Below are positions 47,420 through 58,760 of a stretch of 64,000 nucleotides of DNA, piece after piece; positions within the stretch are counted from its first letter, which is position 1; the number at the start of each line of letters is the position of its first letter. The notes beneath the pieces are model-generated. The model was not told the origin of the DNA. It saw only the letters and a list, made by a program, of their open reading frames with translations, and made no database searches. The translations under genes and the position numbers were made by a program. The stretch covers positions 11,390,321 to 11,454,320 of the forward strand of contig NC_092578.1 in the NCBI RefSeq assembly GCF_037975245.1. Reading direction: 5' to 3'. The DNA is from Apostichopus japonicus (Eukaryota > Echinodermata > Holothuroidea > Aspidochirotida > Stichopodidae).

Positions 47420-48994
47420 AAGATCGGTTGGCCGGAGTACCCATTCAAGTGCCACTTACCCTTTGTTTTCGGTGCAGGTCAAAGGTCATTTGGGGTCACC
47501 AGGGGTCAAATGGTCAAAATCTTGTCAACGAGATATCTCAAGTGGGTAATGTCGGACCGAAACAAGATCGGTTGGCCGGAGTACCCATTCAAGTGCCACT
47601 TACCCTTTGCTTTCGGTGCAGGTCAAAGGTCATTTGGGGTCACCAGGGGTCAAATGGTCAAAATCTTGTCAACGAGATATCTCAAGCGGGTAATGTCGGA
47701 CCGACACAAGATCGGTGGGCCGGAGTACCCATTCAAGTGCCACTTACCCTTTGTTTTCGGTGCTGGTCAAAGGTCACTTGGGGTCACCAGGGGTCAAATG
47801 GTCAAAATCTTGTCAACGAGATATCTCAAGTGGGTAATGTCGGACCGAATTAAGATCGGTTGGCAGGAGTAGCCATTCAAGTGCCACTTACCCTTTGTTT
47901 TCGGTGCAGGTCAAAGGTCATTTGGGGTCACCAGGGGTCAAATGGTCAAAATCTTGTCAACGAGATATCTCAAGTGGGTATTGTCGGACCGACTTATGAT
48001 CGGTTGTCCGGAGTACCCATTCAAGTGCCACTTCCCCTTTGTTTTCGGTGCAGGTCAAAGGTCATTTGGGGTCACCAGGGGTCAAATGGTCAAAATCTTG
48101 TAAACACGATATCTCAAGTGGGTAATGTCGGACCGACACAAGATCGGTTGGCCGGAGTACCCACTCAAGTGCCACTTACCCTTTGTTTTCGGTGCAGGTC
48201 AAAGGTCATTTGGGGTCATTTGGGGTCACCAGGCGTAAAATGGTCAAAATCTTGTCAACGAGATATCTCAAGTGGGTAATGTCGGACCGACACAAGATCG
48301 GTGGGCCGGAGTACCCATTCAAGTGCCACTTACCCTTTGTTTTCGGTGCTGGTCAAAGGTCATTTGGGGTCACCAGGTTTCAAATGATCAAAATCTTGTC
48401 AACGAGATATCTCAAGTGGGTTATGTCGGACCGACATAAGATCGGTTGGCCGGAGTACCCATTCAAGTGCCACTTACCCTTTGTTTTCGGTGCAGGTCAA
48501 AGGTCATTTGGGGTCACCAGGAGTCACCAGGGGTCAAATGGTCAAAATCTTGTCAACGAGATATCTCAAGTGGGTTATGTCGGACCGACTTAAGATCGGT
48601 TGGCCGTAGTACCCATTCAAGTGCCACTTACCCTTTGTTTTCGGTGCAGGTCAAAGGTCATTTGGGGTCACCAGGGGTCAAATGGTCAAAATCTTGTCAA
48701 CGAGATATCTCAAGCGGGTAATGTCGGACCGACTTAAGATCGGTTGGCCGGAGTACCCATTCAAGTGCCACTTACCCTTTGTTTTCGGTGCAGGTCAAAG
48801 GTCATTTGGGGTCACCAGGGGTCACTAGGGGTCAAATGGTCAAAATCTTGTCAACGAGATATCTCAAGTGATAATGTCGGACCGAATTAAGATCGGTTGG
48901 CCGGAGTACCCATTCAAGTGCCACTTACCCTTTGTTTTCGGTGCAGGTCAAAGGTCATTTGGGGTCACCAGGGGTCAAATGGTCAAAATCTTGT
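47420..48994. repeat. 1.57-kb duplication (offset 2650), copy 2
   Basis: Counterpart of 44770-46344; private change GGTCACTTGGGG at about 47774. Confidence 0.8.
47952..48691 (+). repeat. P module, copy 5
   Basis: Complete, with P4 reading TTTGGGGTCACC where other copies read TTTAGGGTCACC (about 48507). It belongs to the 2650-bp-spaced duplication (44770-46344 against 47420-48994). Confidence 0.87.
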
Positions 48995-49046
48995 CATCGA
49001 GATATCTCAAGTGGGTAATGTCGGACCGACACAAGATCGGTTGGCC

Positions 49047-49837
49047 GGAGTACCCATTCAAGTGCCACTTACCCTTTGCTTTCGGTGCAGGTCAAAGGTC
49101 ATTTGGGGTCACCAGGGGTCAAATGGTCAAAATCTTGTCAACGAGATATCTCAAGTGGGTAATGTCGGACCGACACAAGATCGGTGGGCCGGAGTACCCA
49201 TTCAAGTGCCACTTACCCTTTGTTTTCGGTGCTGGTCAAAGGTCATTTGGGGTCACCAGGGGTCAAATGGTCAAAATCTTGTCAACGAGATATCTCAAGT
49301 GGGTAATGTCGGACCGAATTAAGATCGGTTGGCAGGAGTAGCCATTCAAGTGCCACTTACCCTTTGTTTTCGGTGTAGGTCAAAGGTCATTTGGGGTCAC
49401 CAGGGGTCAAATGGTCAAAATCTTGTCAACGAGATATCTCAAGTGGGTAATGTCGGACCGACACAAGATCGGTTGGCCGGAGTACCCACTCAAGTGCCAC
49501 TTACCCTTTGTTGTCGGTGCAGGTCAAAGGTCATTTAAGGTCATTTGGGGTCACCAGGGGTCAAATGGTCAAAATCTTGTCAACGAGATATCTCAAGTGG
49601 GTAATGTCGGACTGACTTAAGATCGGTTGGCCGGAGTACCCATTCAAGTGCCACTTCCCCTTTGTTTTCGATGCAGGTAAAAGGTCATTTGGGGTCACCA
49701 GGTTTCAAATGGTCAAAATCTTGTCAACGAGTTATCCCAAGTGGGTAATGTCGGACCGACATAAGATCGGTTGGCCGGAGTACCCATTCAAGTGCCACTT
49801 ACCCTTTGTTTTCGGTGCAGGTCAAAGGTCATTTGGG
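49047..49837. repeat. 0.8-kb dispersed duplication (offset 10,747), copy 2
   Basis: Counterpart of 38300-39090. The P module that follows it (49863) has a truncated lead-in compared with 39126. Confidence 0.76.
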
Positions 49838-49862
49838 GTCACCAGGGGTCAAATGGTCAAAA

Positions 49863-50601
49863 TCTTGTCAACGAGATATCTCAAGTGATAATGTCGGACC
49901 GACTTATGATCGGTTGTCCGGAGTACCCATTCAAGTGCCACTTCCCCTTTGTTTTCGGTGCAGGTCAAAGGTCATTTGGGGTCACCAGGGGTCAAATGGT
50001 CAAAATCTTGTAAACACGATATCTCAAGTGGGTAATGTCGGACCGACACAAGATCGGTTGGCCGGAGTACCCACTCAAGTGCCACTTACCCTTTGTTTTC
50101 GGTGCAGGTCAAAGGTCATTTGGGGTCATTTGGGGTCACCAGGCGTAAAATGGTCAAAATCTTGTCAACGAGATATCTCAAGTGGGTAATGTCGGACCGA
50201 CACAAGATCGGTGGGCCGGAGTACCCATTCAAGTGCCACTTACCCTTTGTTTTCGGTGCTGGTCAAAGGTCATTTGGGGTCACCAGGTTTCAAATGATCA
50301 AAATCTTGTCAACGAGATATCTCAAGTGGGTTATGTCGGACCGACATAAGATCGGTTGGCCGGAGTACCCATTCAAGTGCCACTTACCCTTTGTTTTCGG
50401 TGCAGGTCAAAGGTCATTTAGGGTCACCAGGAGTCACCAGGGGTCAAATGGTCAAAATCTTGTCAACGAGATATCTCAAGTGGGTTATGTCGGACCGACT
50501 TAAGATCGGTTGGCCGTAGTACCCATTCAAGTGCCACTTACCCTTTGTTTTCGGTGCAGGTCAAAGGTCATTTGGGGTCACCAGGGGTCAAATGGTCAAA
50601 A
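49863..50601 (+). repeat. P module, copy 6
   Basis: P1 is 143 bp because it carries GTGATAATG in place of GTGGGTATTG, a mark otherwise found in AATTAAG monomers. P1 therefore looks like a left-right hybrid. The rest matches copy 5 (offset 1910) over 47985-49075 and 49895-50985. Confidence 0.86.
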
Positions 50602-53600
50602 TCTTGTCAACGAGATATCTCAAGCGGGTAATGTCGGACCGACTTAAGATCGGTTGGCCGGAGTACCCATTCAAGTGCCACTTACCCTTTGTTTTCGGTG
50701 CAGGTCAAAGGTCATTTGGGGTCACCAGGGGTCACCAGGGGTCAAATGGTCAAAATCTTGTCAACGAGATATCTCAAGTGATAATGTCGGACCGAATTAA
50801 GATCGGTTGGCCGGAGTACCCATTCAAGTGCCACTTACCCTTTGTTTTCGGTGCAGGTCAAAGGTCATTTGGGGTCACCAGGGGTCAAATGGTCAAAATC
50901 TTGTCATCGAGATATCTCAAGCGGGTAATGTCGGACCGACACAAGATCGGTTGGCCGGAGTACCCATTCAAGTGCCACTTACCCTTTGTTTTCGGTGCAG
51001 GTCAAAGGTCATTTGGGGTCACCAGGGGTCAAATGGTCAAAATCTTGTCAACGAGATATCTCAAGTGGGTAATGTCGGACCGACACAAGATCGGTTGGCC
51101 GGAGTACCCATTCAAGTGCCACTTACCCTTTGCTTTCGGTGCAGGTCAAAGGTCATTTTGGTCACCAGGGGTCAAATGGTCAAAATCTTGTCAACGAGAT
51201 ATCTCAAGTGGGTAATGTCGGACCGACACAAGATCGGTGGGCCGGAGTACCCATTCAAGTGCCACTTACCCTTTGTTTTCGGTGCTGGTCAAAGGTCATT
51301 TGGGGTCACCAGGGGTCAAATGGTCAAAATCTTGTCAACGAGATATCTCAAGTGGGTAATGTCGGACCGAATTAAGATCGGTTGGCAGGAGTAGCCATTC
51401 AAGTGCCACTTACCCTTTGTTTTCGGTGTAGGTCAAAGGTCATTTGGGGTCACCAGGGGTCAAATGGTCAAAATCTTGTCAACGAGATATCTCAAGTGGG
51501 TAATGTCGGACCGACACAAGATCGGTTGGCCGGAGTACCCACTCAAGTGCCACTTACCCTTTGTTTTCGGTGCAGGTCAAAGGTCATTTGGGGTCACCAG
51601 GCGTAAAATGGTCAAAATCTTGTCAACGAGATATCTCAAGTGGGTAATGTCGGACCGACACAAGATCGGTGGGCCGGAGTACCCATTCAAGTGCCACTTA
51701 CCCTTTGTTTTCGGTGCTGGTCAAAGGTCATTTGGGGTCATCAGGTTTCAAATGATCAAAATCTTGTCAACGAGATATCTCAAGTGGGTAATGTCGGACC
51801 GACATAAGATCGGTTGGCCGGAGTACCCATTCAAGTGCCACTTACCCTTTGTTTTCGGTGCAGGTCAAAGGTCATTTGGGGTCACCAGGAGTCACCAGGG
51901 GTCAAATGGTCAAAATCTTGTCAACGAGATATCTCAAGTGGGTAATGTCGGACCGACTTAAGATCGGTTGGTCGGAGTACCCATTCAAGTGCCACTTACC
52001 CTTTGTTTTCGGTGCAGGTCAAAGGTCATTTGGGGTCACCAGGGGTCAAATGGTCAAAATCTTGTCAACGAGATATCTCAAGTGGGTAATGTCGGACCGA
52101 CTTAAGATCGGTTGGCCGGAGTACCCATTCAAGTGCCACTTACCCTTTGCTTTCGGTGCAGGTCAAAGGTCATTTGGGGTCACCAGGGGTCACCAGGGGT
52201 CAAATGGTCAAAATCTTGTCAACGAGATATCTGAAGTGGGTAATGTCGGACCGAATTAAGATCGGTTGGCCGGAGTACCCATTCAAGTGCCACTTACCCT
52301 TCGTTTTCGGTGCTGGTCAAAGGTCATTTGGGGTCACAAGGGGTCAAATGGTCAAAATCTTGTCAACGAGATATCTCAAGTGGGTAATGTCGGACCGAAT
52401 TAAGATCGGTTGGCCGGAGTACCCAGTCAAGTGCCACTTACCCTTTGTTTTCGGTGCAGGTCAAAGGTCATTTGGGGTCATTTGGGGTCACCAGGGGTCA
52501 AATGGTCAAAATCTTGTCAACGAGATATCTCAAGTGGGTAATGTCGGACCGAATTAAGATCGGTTGGCCGGAGTACCCATTCAAGTGCCACTTACCCTTT
52601 GTGTTCGGTGCTGGTCAAAGGTCATTTGGGGTCACCAGGGGTCAAATGTTTAAAATCTTGTCAACGAGATATCTCAAGTGGGTAATGTCGGACCGAATTA
52701 AGATCGGTTGGCCGGAGAACCCATTCAAGTGCCACTTACCCTTTGTTTTCGGTGCAGGTCAAAGGTCATTTGGGGTCACCAGGGGTCACCAGGGGTCAAA
52801 TGGTCAAAATCTTGTCAACGAGATATCTCAAGCGGGTAATGTCGGACCGACAGAAGATCGGTTGGCCGGAGTACCCATTCAAGTGCCACTTACCCTTTGT
52901 TTTCGGTGCAGGTCAAAGGTCATTTGGGGTCACCAGGGGTCAAATGGTCAAAATCTTGTCATCGAGATAACTCAAGCGGGTAATGTCGGACCGACACAAG
53001 ATCGGTTGGCCGGAGTACCCATTCAAGTGCCACTTACCCTTTGTTTTCGGTGCAGGTCAAAGGTCATTTGGGGTCACCAGGGGTCAAATGGTCAAAATCT
53101 TGTCAACGAGATATCTCAAGTGGGTAATGTCGGACCGACACAAGATCGGTTGGCCGGAGTACCCATTCAAGTGCCACTTACCCTTTGCTTTCGGTGCAGG
53201 TCAAAGGTCATTTGGGGTCACCAGGGGTCAAATGGTCAAAATCTTGTCAACGAGATATCTCAAGTGGGTAATGTCGGACCGACACAAGATCGGTGGGCCG
53301 GAGTAGCCATTCAAGTGCCACTTGCCCTTTGTTTTCGGTGCTGGTCAAAGGTCATTTGGGGTCACCAGGGGTCAAATGGTCAAAATCTTGTCAACGAGAT
53401 ATCTCAAGTGGGTAATGTCGGACCGAATTAAGATCGGTTGGCAGGAGTAGCCATTCAAGTGCCACTTACCCTTTGTTTTCGGTGCAGGTCAAAGGTCATT
53501 TGGGGTCACCAGGGGTCAAATGGTCAAAATCTTGTCAACGAGATATCTCAAGTGGGTATTGTCGGACCGACTTATGATCGGTTGTCCGGAGTACCCATTC

Positions 53601-54072
53601 AAGTGCCACTTCCCCTTTGTTTTCGGTGCAGGTCAAAGGTCATTTGGGGTCACCAGGGGTCAAATGGTCAAAATCTTGTAAACACGATATCTCAAGTGGG
53701 TAATGTCGGACCGACACAAGATCGGTTGGCCGGAGTACCCACTCAAGTGCCACTTACCCTTTGTTTTCGGTGCAGGTCAAAGGTCATTTGGGGTCATTTG
53801 GGGTCACCAGGCGTAAAATGGTCAAAATCTTGTCAACGAGATATCTCAAGTGGGTAATGTCGGACCGACACAAGATCGGTTGGCCGGAGTACCCACTCAA
53901 GTGCCACTTACCCTTTGTTTTCGGTGCAGGTCAAAGGTCATTTGGGGTCATTTGGGGTCACCAGGCGTAAAATGGTCAAAATCTTGTCAACGAGATATCT
54001 CAAGTGGGTAATGTCGGACCGACACAAGATCGGTGGGCCGGAGTACCCATTCAAGTGCCACTTACCCTTTGT

Positions 54073-55696
54073 TTTCGGTGCTGGTCAAAGGTCATTTGGG
54101 GTCACCAGGTTTCAAATGATCAAAATCTTGTCAACGAGATATCTCAAGTGGGTAATGTCGGACCGACATAAGATCGGTTGGCCGGAGTACCCATTCAAGT
54201 GCCACTTACCCTTTGTTTTCGGTGCAGGTCAAAGGTCATTTGGGGTCACCAGGAGTCACCAGGGGTCAAATGGTCAAAATCTTGTCAACGAGATATCTCA
54301 AGTGGGTAATGTCGGACCGACTTAAGATCGGTTGGCCGGAGTACCCATTCAAGTGCCACTTACCCTTTGTTTTCGGTGCAGGTCAAAGGTCATTTGGGGT
54401 CACCAGGGGTCAAATGGTCAAAATCTTGTCAACGAGATATCTCAAGTGGGTAATGTCGGACCGGCTTAAGATCGGTTGGCCGGAGTACCCATTCAAGTGC
54501 CACTTACCCTTTGCTTTCGGTGCAGGTCAAAGGTCATTTGGGGTCACCAGGGGTCACCAGGGGTCAAATGGTCAACATCTTGTCAACGAGATATCTCAAG
54601 TGGGTAATGTCGGACCGACACAAGATCGGTGGGCCGGAGTACCCATTCAAGTGCCACTTACCCTTTGTTTTCGGTGCTGGTCAAAGGTCATTTGGGGTCA
54701 CAAGGGGTCAAATGGTCAAAATCTTGTCAACGAGATATCTCAAGTGGGTAATGTCGGACCGAATTAAGATCGGTTGGCCGGAGTACCCATTCAAGTGCCA
54801 CTTACCCTTTGTTTTCGGTGCAGGTCAAAGGTCATTTGGGGTCATTTGGGGTCACCAGGGGTCAAATGGTCAAAATCTTGTCAACGAGATATCTCAAGTG
54901 GGTAATGTCGGACCGAATTAAGATCGGTGGGCCGGAGTACCCATTCAAGTGCCACTTACCCTTCGCTTTCGGTGCTGGTCAAAGGTCATTTGGGGTCACC
55001 AGGGGCCAAATGGTCAAAATCTTGTCAACGAGATATCTCAAGTGGGTAATGTCGGACCGGCTTAACATCGGTTGGCCGGAGTACCCATTCAAGTACCACT
55101 TACCCTTTGTTCTCGGTGCAGGTCAAAGGTCATTTGGGGTCACCAGGGGTCAAATGGTCAAAATCTTGTCAACGAGATATCTCAAGTGGGTAAAGTCGGA
55201 CCGACATAAGATCTGTTGGCCGGAGTACCCATTCAAGTGCCACTTACCATTTGTTTTCGGTGCAGGTCAAAGGTCATTTGGGGTCACCAGGGGTCAAATG
55301 GTCAAAATCTTGTCAACGAGATATCTCAAGTGGGTAATGTCGGACCGATTTAAGATCGGTGGGCCGGAGTACCCATTCATGTGCCACTTACCCTTTGTTT
55401 TCGGTGCAGGTCAAAGGTCATTTGGGGTCACCAGGGGTCACCAGGGGTCAAATGGTCAAAATCTTGTCAACGAGATATCTCAAGTGGGTAATGTCGGACC
55501 GACAAAAGATCGGTGGGCCGGAGTACCCATTCAAGTGCCACTTACCCTTTGTTTTCGGTGCAGGTCAAAGGTCATTTGGGGTCACCAGGGGTCAAATGGT
55601 CAAAATCTTGTCAACGAGATATCTCAAGTGGGTTATGTCGGACCGACATAAGATCGGTTTGCCGGAGTACCCATTCAAGTGCCACTTACCCTTTGT
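54073..55696. repeat. 1624-bp eleven-monomer tandem duplication, copy 1
   Basis: Seven 144-bp and four 154-bp monomers, repeated exactly once downstream at offset 1624. Both ends lie in a GCTGG monomer carrying CCAGGTTTCAAATGATC. Only two substitutions were noticed: CGGCTTAAG at about 54463 against CGACTTAAG, and ATAGCTC at about 56803 against ATATCTC here. It contains a Q module reduced to Q2-Q3-Q6 (54876-55307). Confidence 0.87.
54876..55307 (+). repeat. Q module lacking Q4-Q5 (representative; second at 56500-56931)
   Basis: Q2-Q3-Q6, a 288-bp clean loss of two monomers relative to 24470-25189. Q6 carries GTAAAGTCGG, as in the Q3-lacking copies at 30993 and 34411, but not in the complete copies. 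Confidence 0.83.
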
Positions 55697-57320
55697 TTTC
55701 GGTGCTGGTCAAAGGTCATTTGGGGTCACCAGGTTTCAAATGATCAAAATCTTGTCAACGAGATATCTCAAGTGGGTAATGTCGGACCGACATAAGATCG
55801 GTTGGCCGGAGTACCCATTCAAGTGCCACTTACCCTTTGTTTTCGGTGCAGGTCAAAGGTCATTTGGGGTCACCAGGAGTCACCAGGGGTCAAATGGTCA
55901 AAATCTTGTCAACGAGATATCTCAAGTGGGTAATGTCGGACCGACTTAAGATCGGTTGGCCGGAGTACCCATTCAAGTGCCACTTACCCTTTGTTTTCGG
56001 TGCAGGTCAAAGGTCATTTGGGGTCACCAGGGGTCAAATGGTCAAAATCTTGTCAACGAGATATCTCAAGTGGGTAATGTCGGACCGACTTAAGATCGGT
56101 TGGCCGGAGTACCCATTCAAGTGCCACTTACCCTTTGCTTTCGGTGCAGGTCAAAGGTCATTTGGGGTCACCAGGGGTCACCAGGGGTCAAATGGTCAAC
56201 ATCTTGTCAACGAGATATCTCAAGTGGGTAATGTCGGACCGACACAAGATCGGTGGGCCGGAGTACCCATTCAAGTGCCACTTACCCTTTGTTTTCGGTG
56301 CTGGTCAAAGGTCATTTGGGGTCACAAGGGGTCAAATGGTCAAAATCTTGTCAACGAGATATCTCAAGTGGGTAATGTCGGACCGAATTAAGATCGGTTG
56401 GCCGGAGTACCCATTCAAGTGCCACTTACCCTTTGTTTTCGGTGCAGGTCAAAGGTCATTTGGGGTCATTTGGGGTCACCAGGGGTCAAATGGTCAAAAT
56501 CTTGTCAACGAGATATCTCAAGTGGGTAATGTCGGACCGAATTAAGATCGGTGGGCCGGAGTACCCATTCAAGTGCCACTTACCCTTCGCTTTCGGTGCT
56601 GGTCAAAGGTCATTTGGGGTCACCAGGGGCCAAATGGTCAAAATCTTGTCAACGAGATATCTCAAGTGGGTAATGTCGGACCGGCTTAACATCGGTTGGC
56701 CGGAGTACCCATTCAAGTACCACTTACCCTTTGTTCTCGGTGCAGGTCAAAGGTCATTTGGGGTCACCAGGGGTCAAATGGTCAAAATCTTGTCAACGAG
56801 ATAGCTCAAGTGGGTAAAGTCGGACCGACATAAGATCTGTTGGCCGGAGTACCCATTCAAGTGCCACTTACCATTTGTTTTCGGTGCAGGTCAAAGGTCA
56901 TTTGGGGTCACCAGGGGTCAAATGGTCAAAATCTTGTCAACGAGATATCTCAAGTGGGTAATGTCGGACCGATTTAAGATCGGTGGGCCGGAGTACCCAT
57001 TCATGTGCCACTTACCCTTTGTTTTCGGTGCAGGTCAAAGGTCATTTGGGGTCACCAGGGGTCACCAGGGGTCAAATGGTCAAAATCTTGTCAACGAGAT
57101 ATCTCAAGTGGGTAATGTCGGACCGACAAAAGATCGGTGGGCCGGAGTACCCATTCAAGTGCCACTTACCCTTTGTTTTCGGTGCAGGTCAAAGGTCATT
57201 TGGGGTCACCAGGGGTCAAATGGTCAAAATCTTGTCAACGAGATATCTCAAGTGGGTTATGTCGGACCGACATAAGATCGGTTTGCCGGAGTACCCATTC
57301 AAGTGCCACTTACCCTTTGT
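55697..57320. repeat. 1624-bp tandem duplication, copy 2
   Basis: Near-identical copy of 54073-55696, with Q2-Q3-Q6 at 56500-56931. After 57320 the sequence turns to the block shared with 31.6-33.4 kb. Confidence 0.87.
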
Positions 57321-58736
57321 TTTCGGTGCAGGTCAAAGGTCATTTGGGGTCACCAGGGGTCACCAGGGGTCAAATGGTCAAAATCTTGTCAACGAGATAT
57401 CTCAAGTGGGTAATGTCGGACCGACACAAGATCGGTTGGCCGGAGTACCCATTCAAGTGCCACTTACCCTTTGTTTTCGGTGCAGGTCAAAGGTCATTTG
57501 GAGTCACCAGGGGTCAAATGGTCAAAATCTTGTCAACGAGATATCTCAAGTGGGTAATGTCGGACCGACTTAAGATCGGTTTGCCGGAGTACCCATTCAA
57601 GTGCCACTTACCCTTTGTTTTCGGTGCAGGTCAAAGGTCATTTGGGGTCACCAGGGGTCACCAGAGGTCAAATGGTCAAAATCTTGTCAACGAGATATCT
57701 CAAGTGGGTAATGTCGGACCGACACAAGATCGGTGGGCCGGAGTACCCATTCAAGTGCCACTTACCATTTGTTTTCGGTGCAGGTCAAAGGTCATTTGGG
57801 GTCACCAGGGGTCAAATGGTCAAAATCTTGTCAACGAGATATCTCAAGTGGGTAATGTCGGACCGACACAAGATCGGTGGGCCGGAGTACCCATTCAAGT
57901 GCCACTTACCCTTTGTTTTCGGTGCAGGTCAAAGGTCATTTGGGGTCACCAGGGGTCAAATGGTCAAAATCTTGTCAACGAGATATCTCAAGTGGGTAAT
58001 GTCGGACCGACTTAAGATCGGTTGGCCGGACTACCCATTCAAGTACCACTTACCCTTTGTTTTCGGTGCAGGTCAAAGGTCACCAGGGGTCACCAGGGGT
58101 CAAATGGTCAAAATCTTGTCAACGAGATATCTCAAGTGGGTAATGTCGGACCGACTTAAGATCGGTTGGCCGGAGTACCCATTCAAGTGCCACTTACCCT
58201 TTGTTTTCGGTGCAGGTCAAAGGTCATTTGGGGTCACCAGGGGTCAAATGGTCAAAATCTTGTAAACACGATATCTCAAGTGGGTAATGTCGGACCGACT
58301 TTACATTGGTTGGCCGGAGTACCCATTCAAGTACCACTTACCCTTTGTTTTCGGTGCAGGTCAAAGGTCATTTGGGGTCAAATGGTCAAATGGTCAAATG
58401 CGGTCAAATGGTCAAAATCTTGTCAACGAGATATCTCAAGTGGGTATTGTCGGACCGACTTAAGATCGGTGGGCAGGACTAGCCATTCAAGTGCCACTTA
58501 CCCTTTGTTTTCGGTGCAGGTCAAAGGTCACCAGGGGTCACCAGGGGTCAAATGGTCAAAATCTTGTCAACGAGATATCTCAAGTGGGTAATGTCGGACC
58601 GACTTAAGATCGGTTGGCCGGAGTACCCATTCAAGTGCCACTTACCCTTTGTTTTCGATGCAGGTCAAAGGTCATTTAGGGTCACCAGGGGTCACCAGCG
58701 GTCAAATGGTCAAAATCTTGTGAACGAGATATCTCA
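57003..58736. repeat. Long-distance duplicated block, copy 2
   Basis: Counterpart of 31640-33380 about 25.4 kb downstream. Private differences include GATCGGTTTGCC at about 57580, GGACTAGCC at 58486 and GGTATTG at about 58445. Confidence 0.78.
58376..58417 (+). repeat. GGTCAAAT octamer expansion (160-bp monomer), copy 2
   Basis: Same arrangement as 33023-33064 with one change (ATGCGG for ATGGGG at about 58401). It sits in the block shared between 31.6-33.4 and 57.0-58.7 kb, so the two expansions have a single origin. Confidence 0.9.
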
Positions 58737-58760
58737 AGTGGGTATTGTCGGACCGACTTA

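Larger units (their letters stand above)
37359..54072. repeat. Region IV: irregular higher-order array built on the P module
   Basis: Six complete P modules (P1-P5) and several fragments alternate with runs of AAGCGGGTAATG, CTTGTCATCGAG, TTTGCTTTCGG and GGCAGGAGTAGCC monomers. Spacing between complete modules is 1613, 2353, 2210, 2650 and about 1911 bp. Fragments lie at 37359 (P1-P3), 41633 and 43986 (P3-P5), 46339 (P2-P5) and 53530 (P1-P2 and duplicated tail). Large overlapping duplications account for the spacing. No gene or unique sequence is present. Confidence 0.83.
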
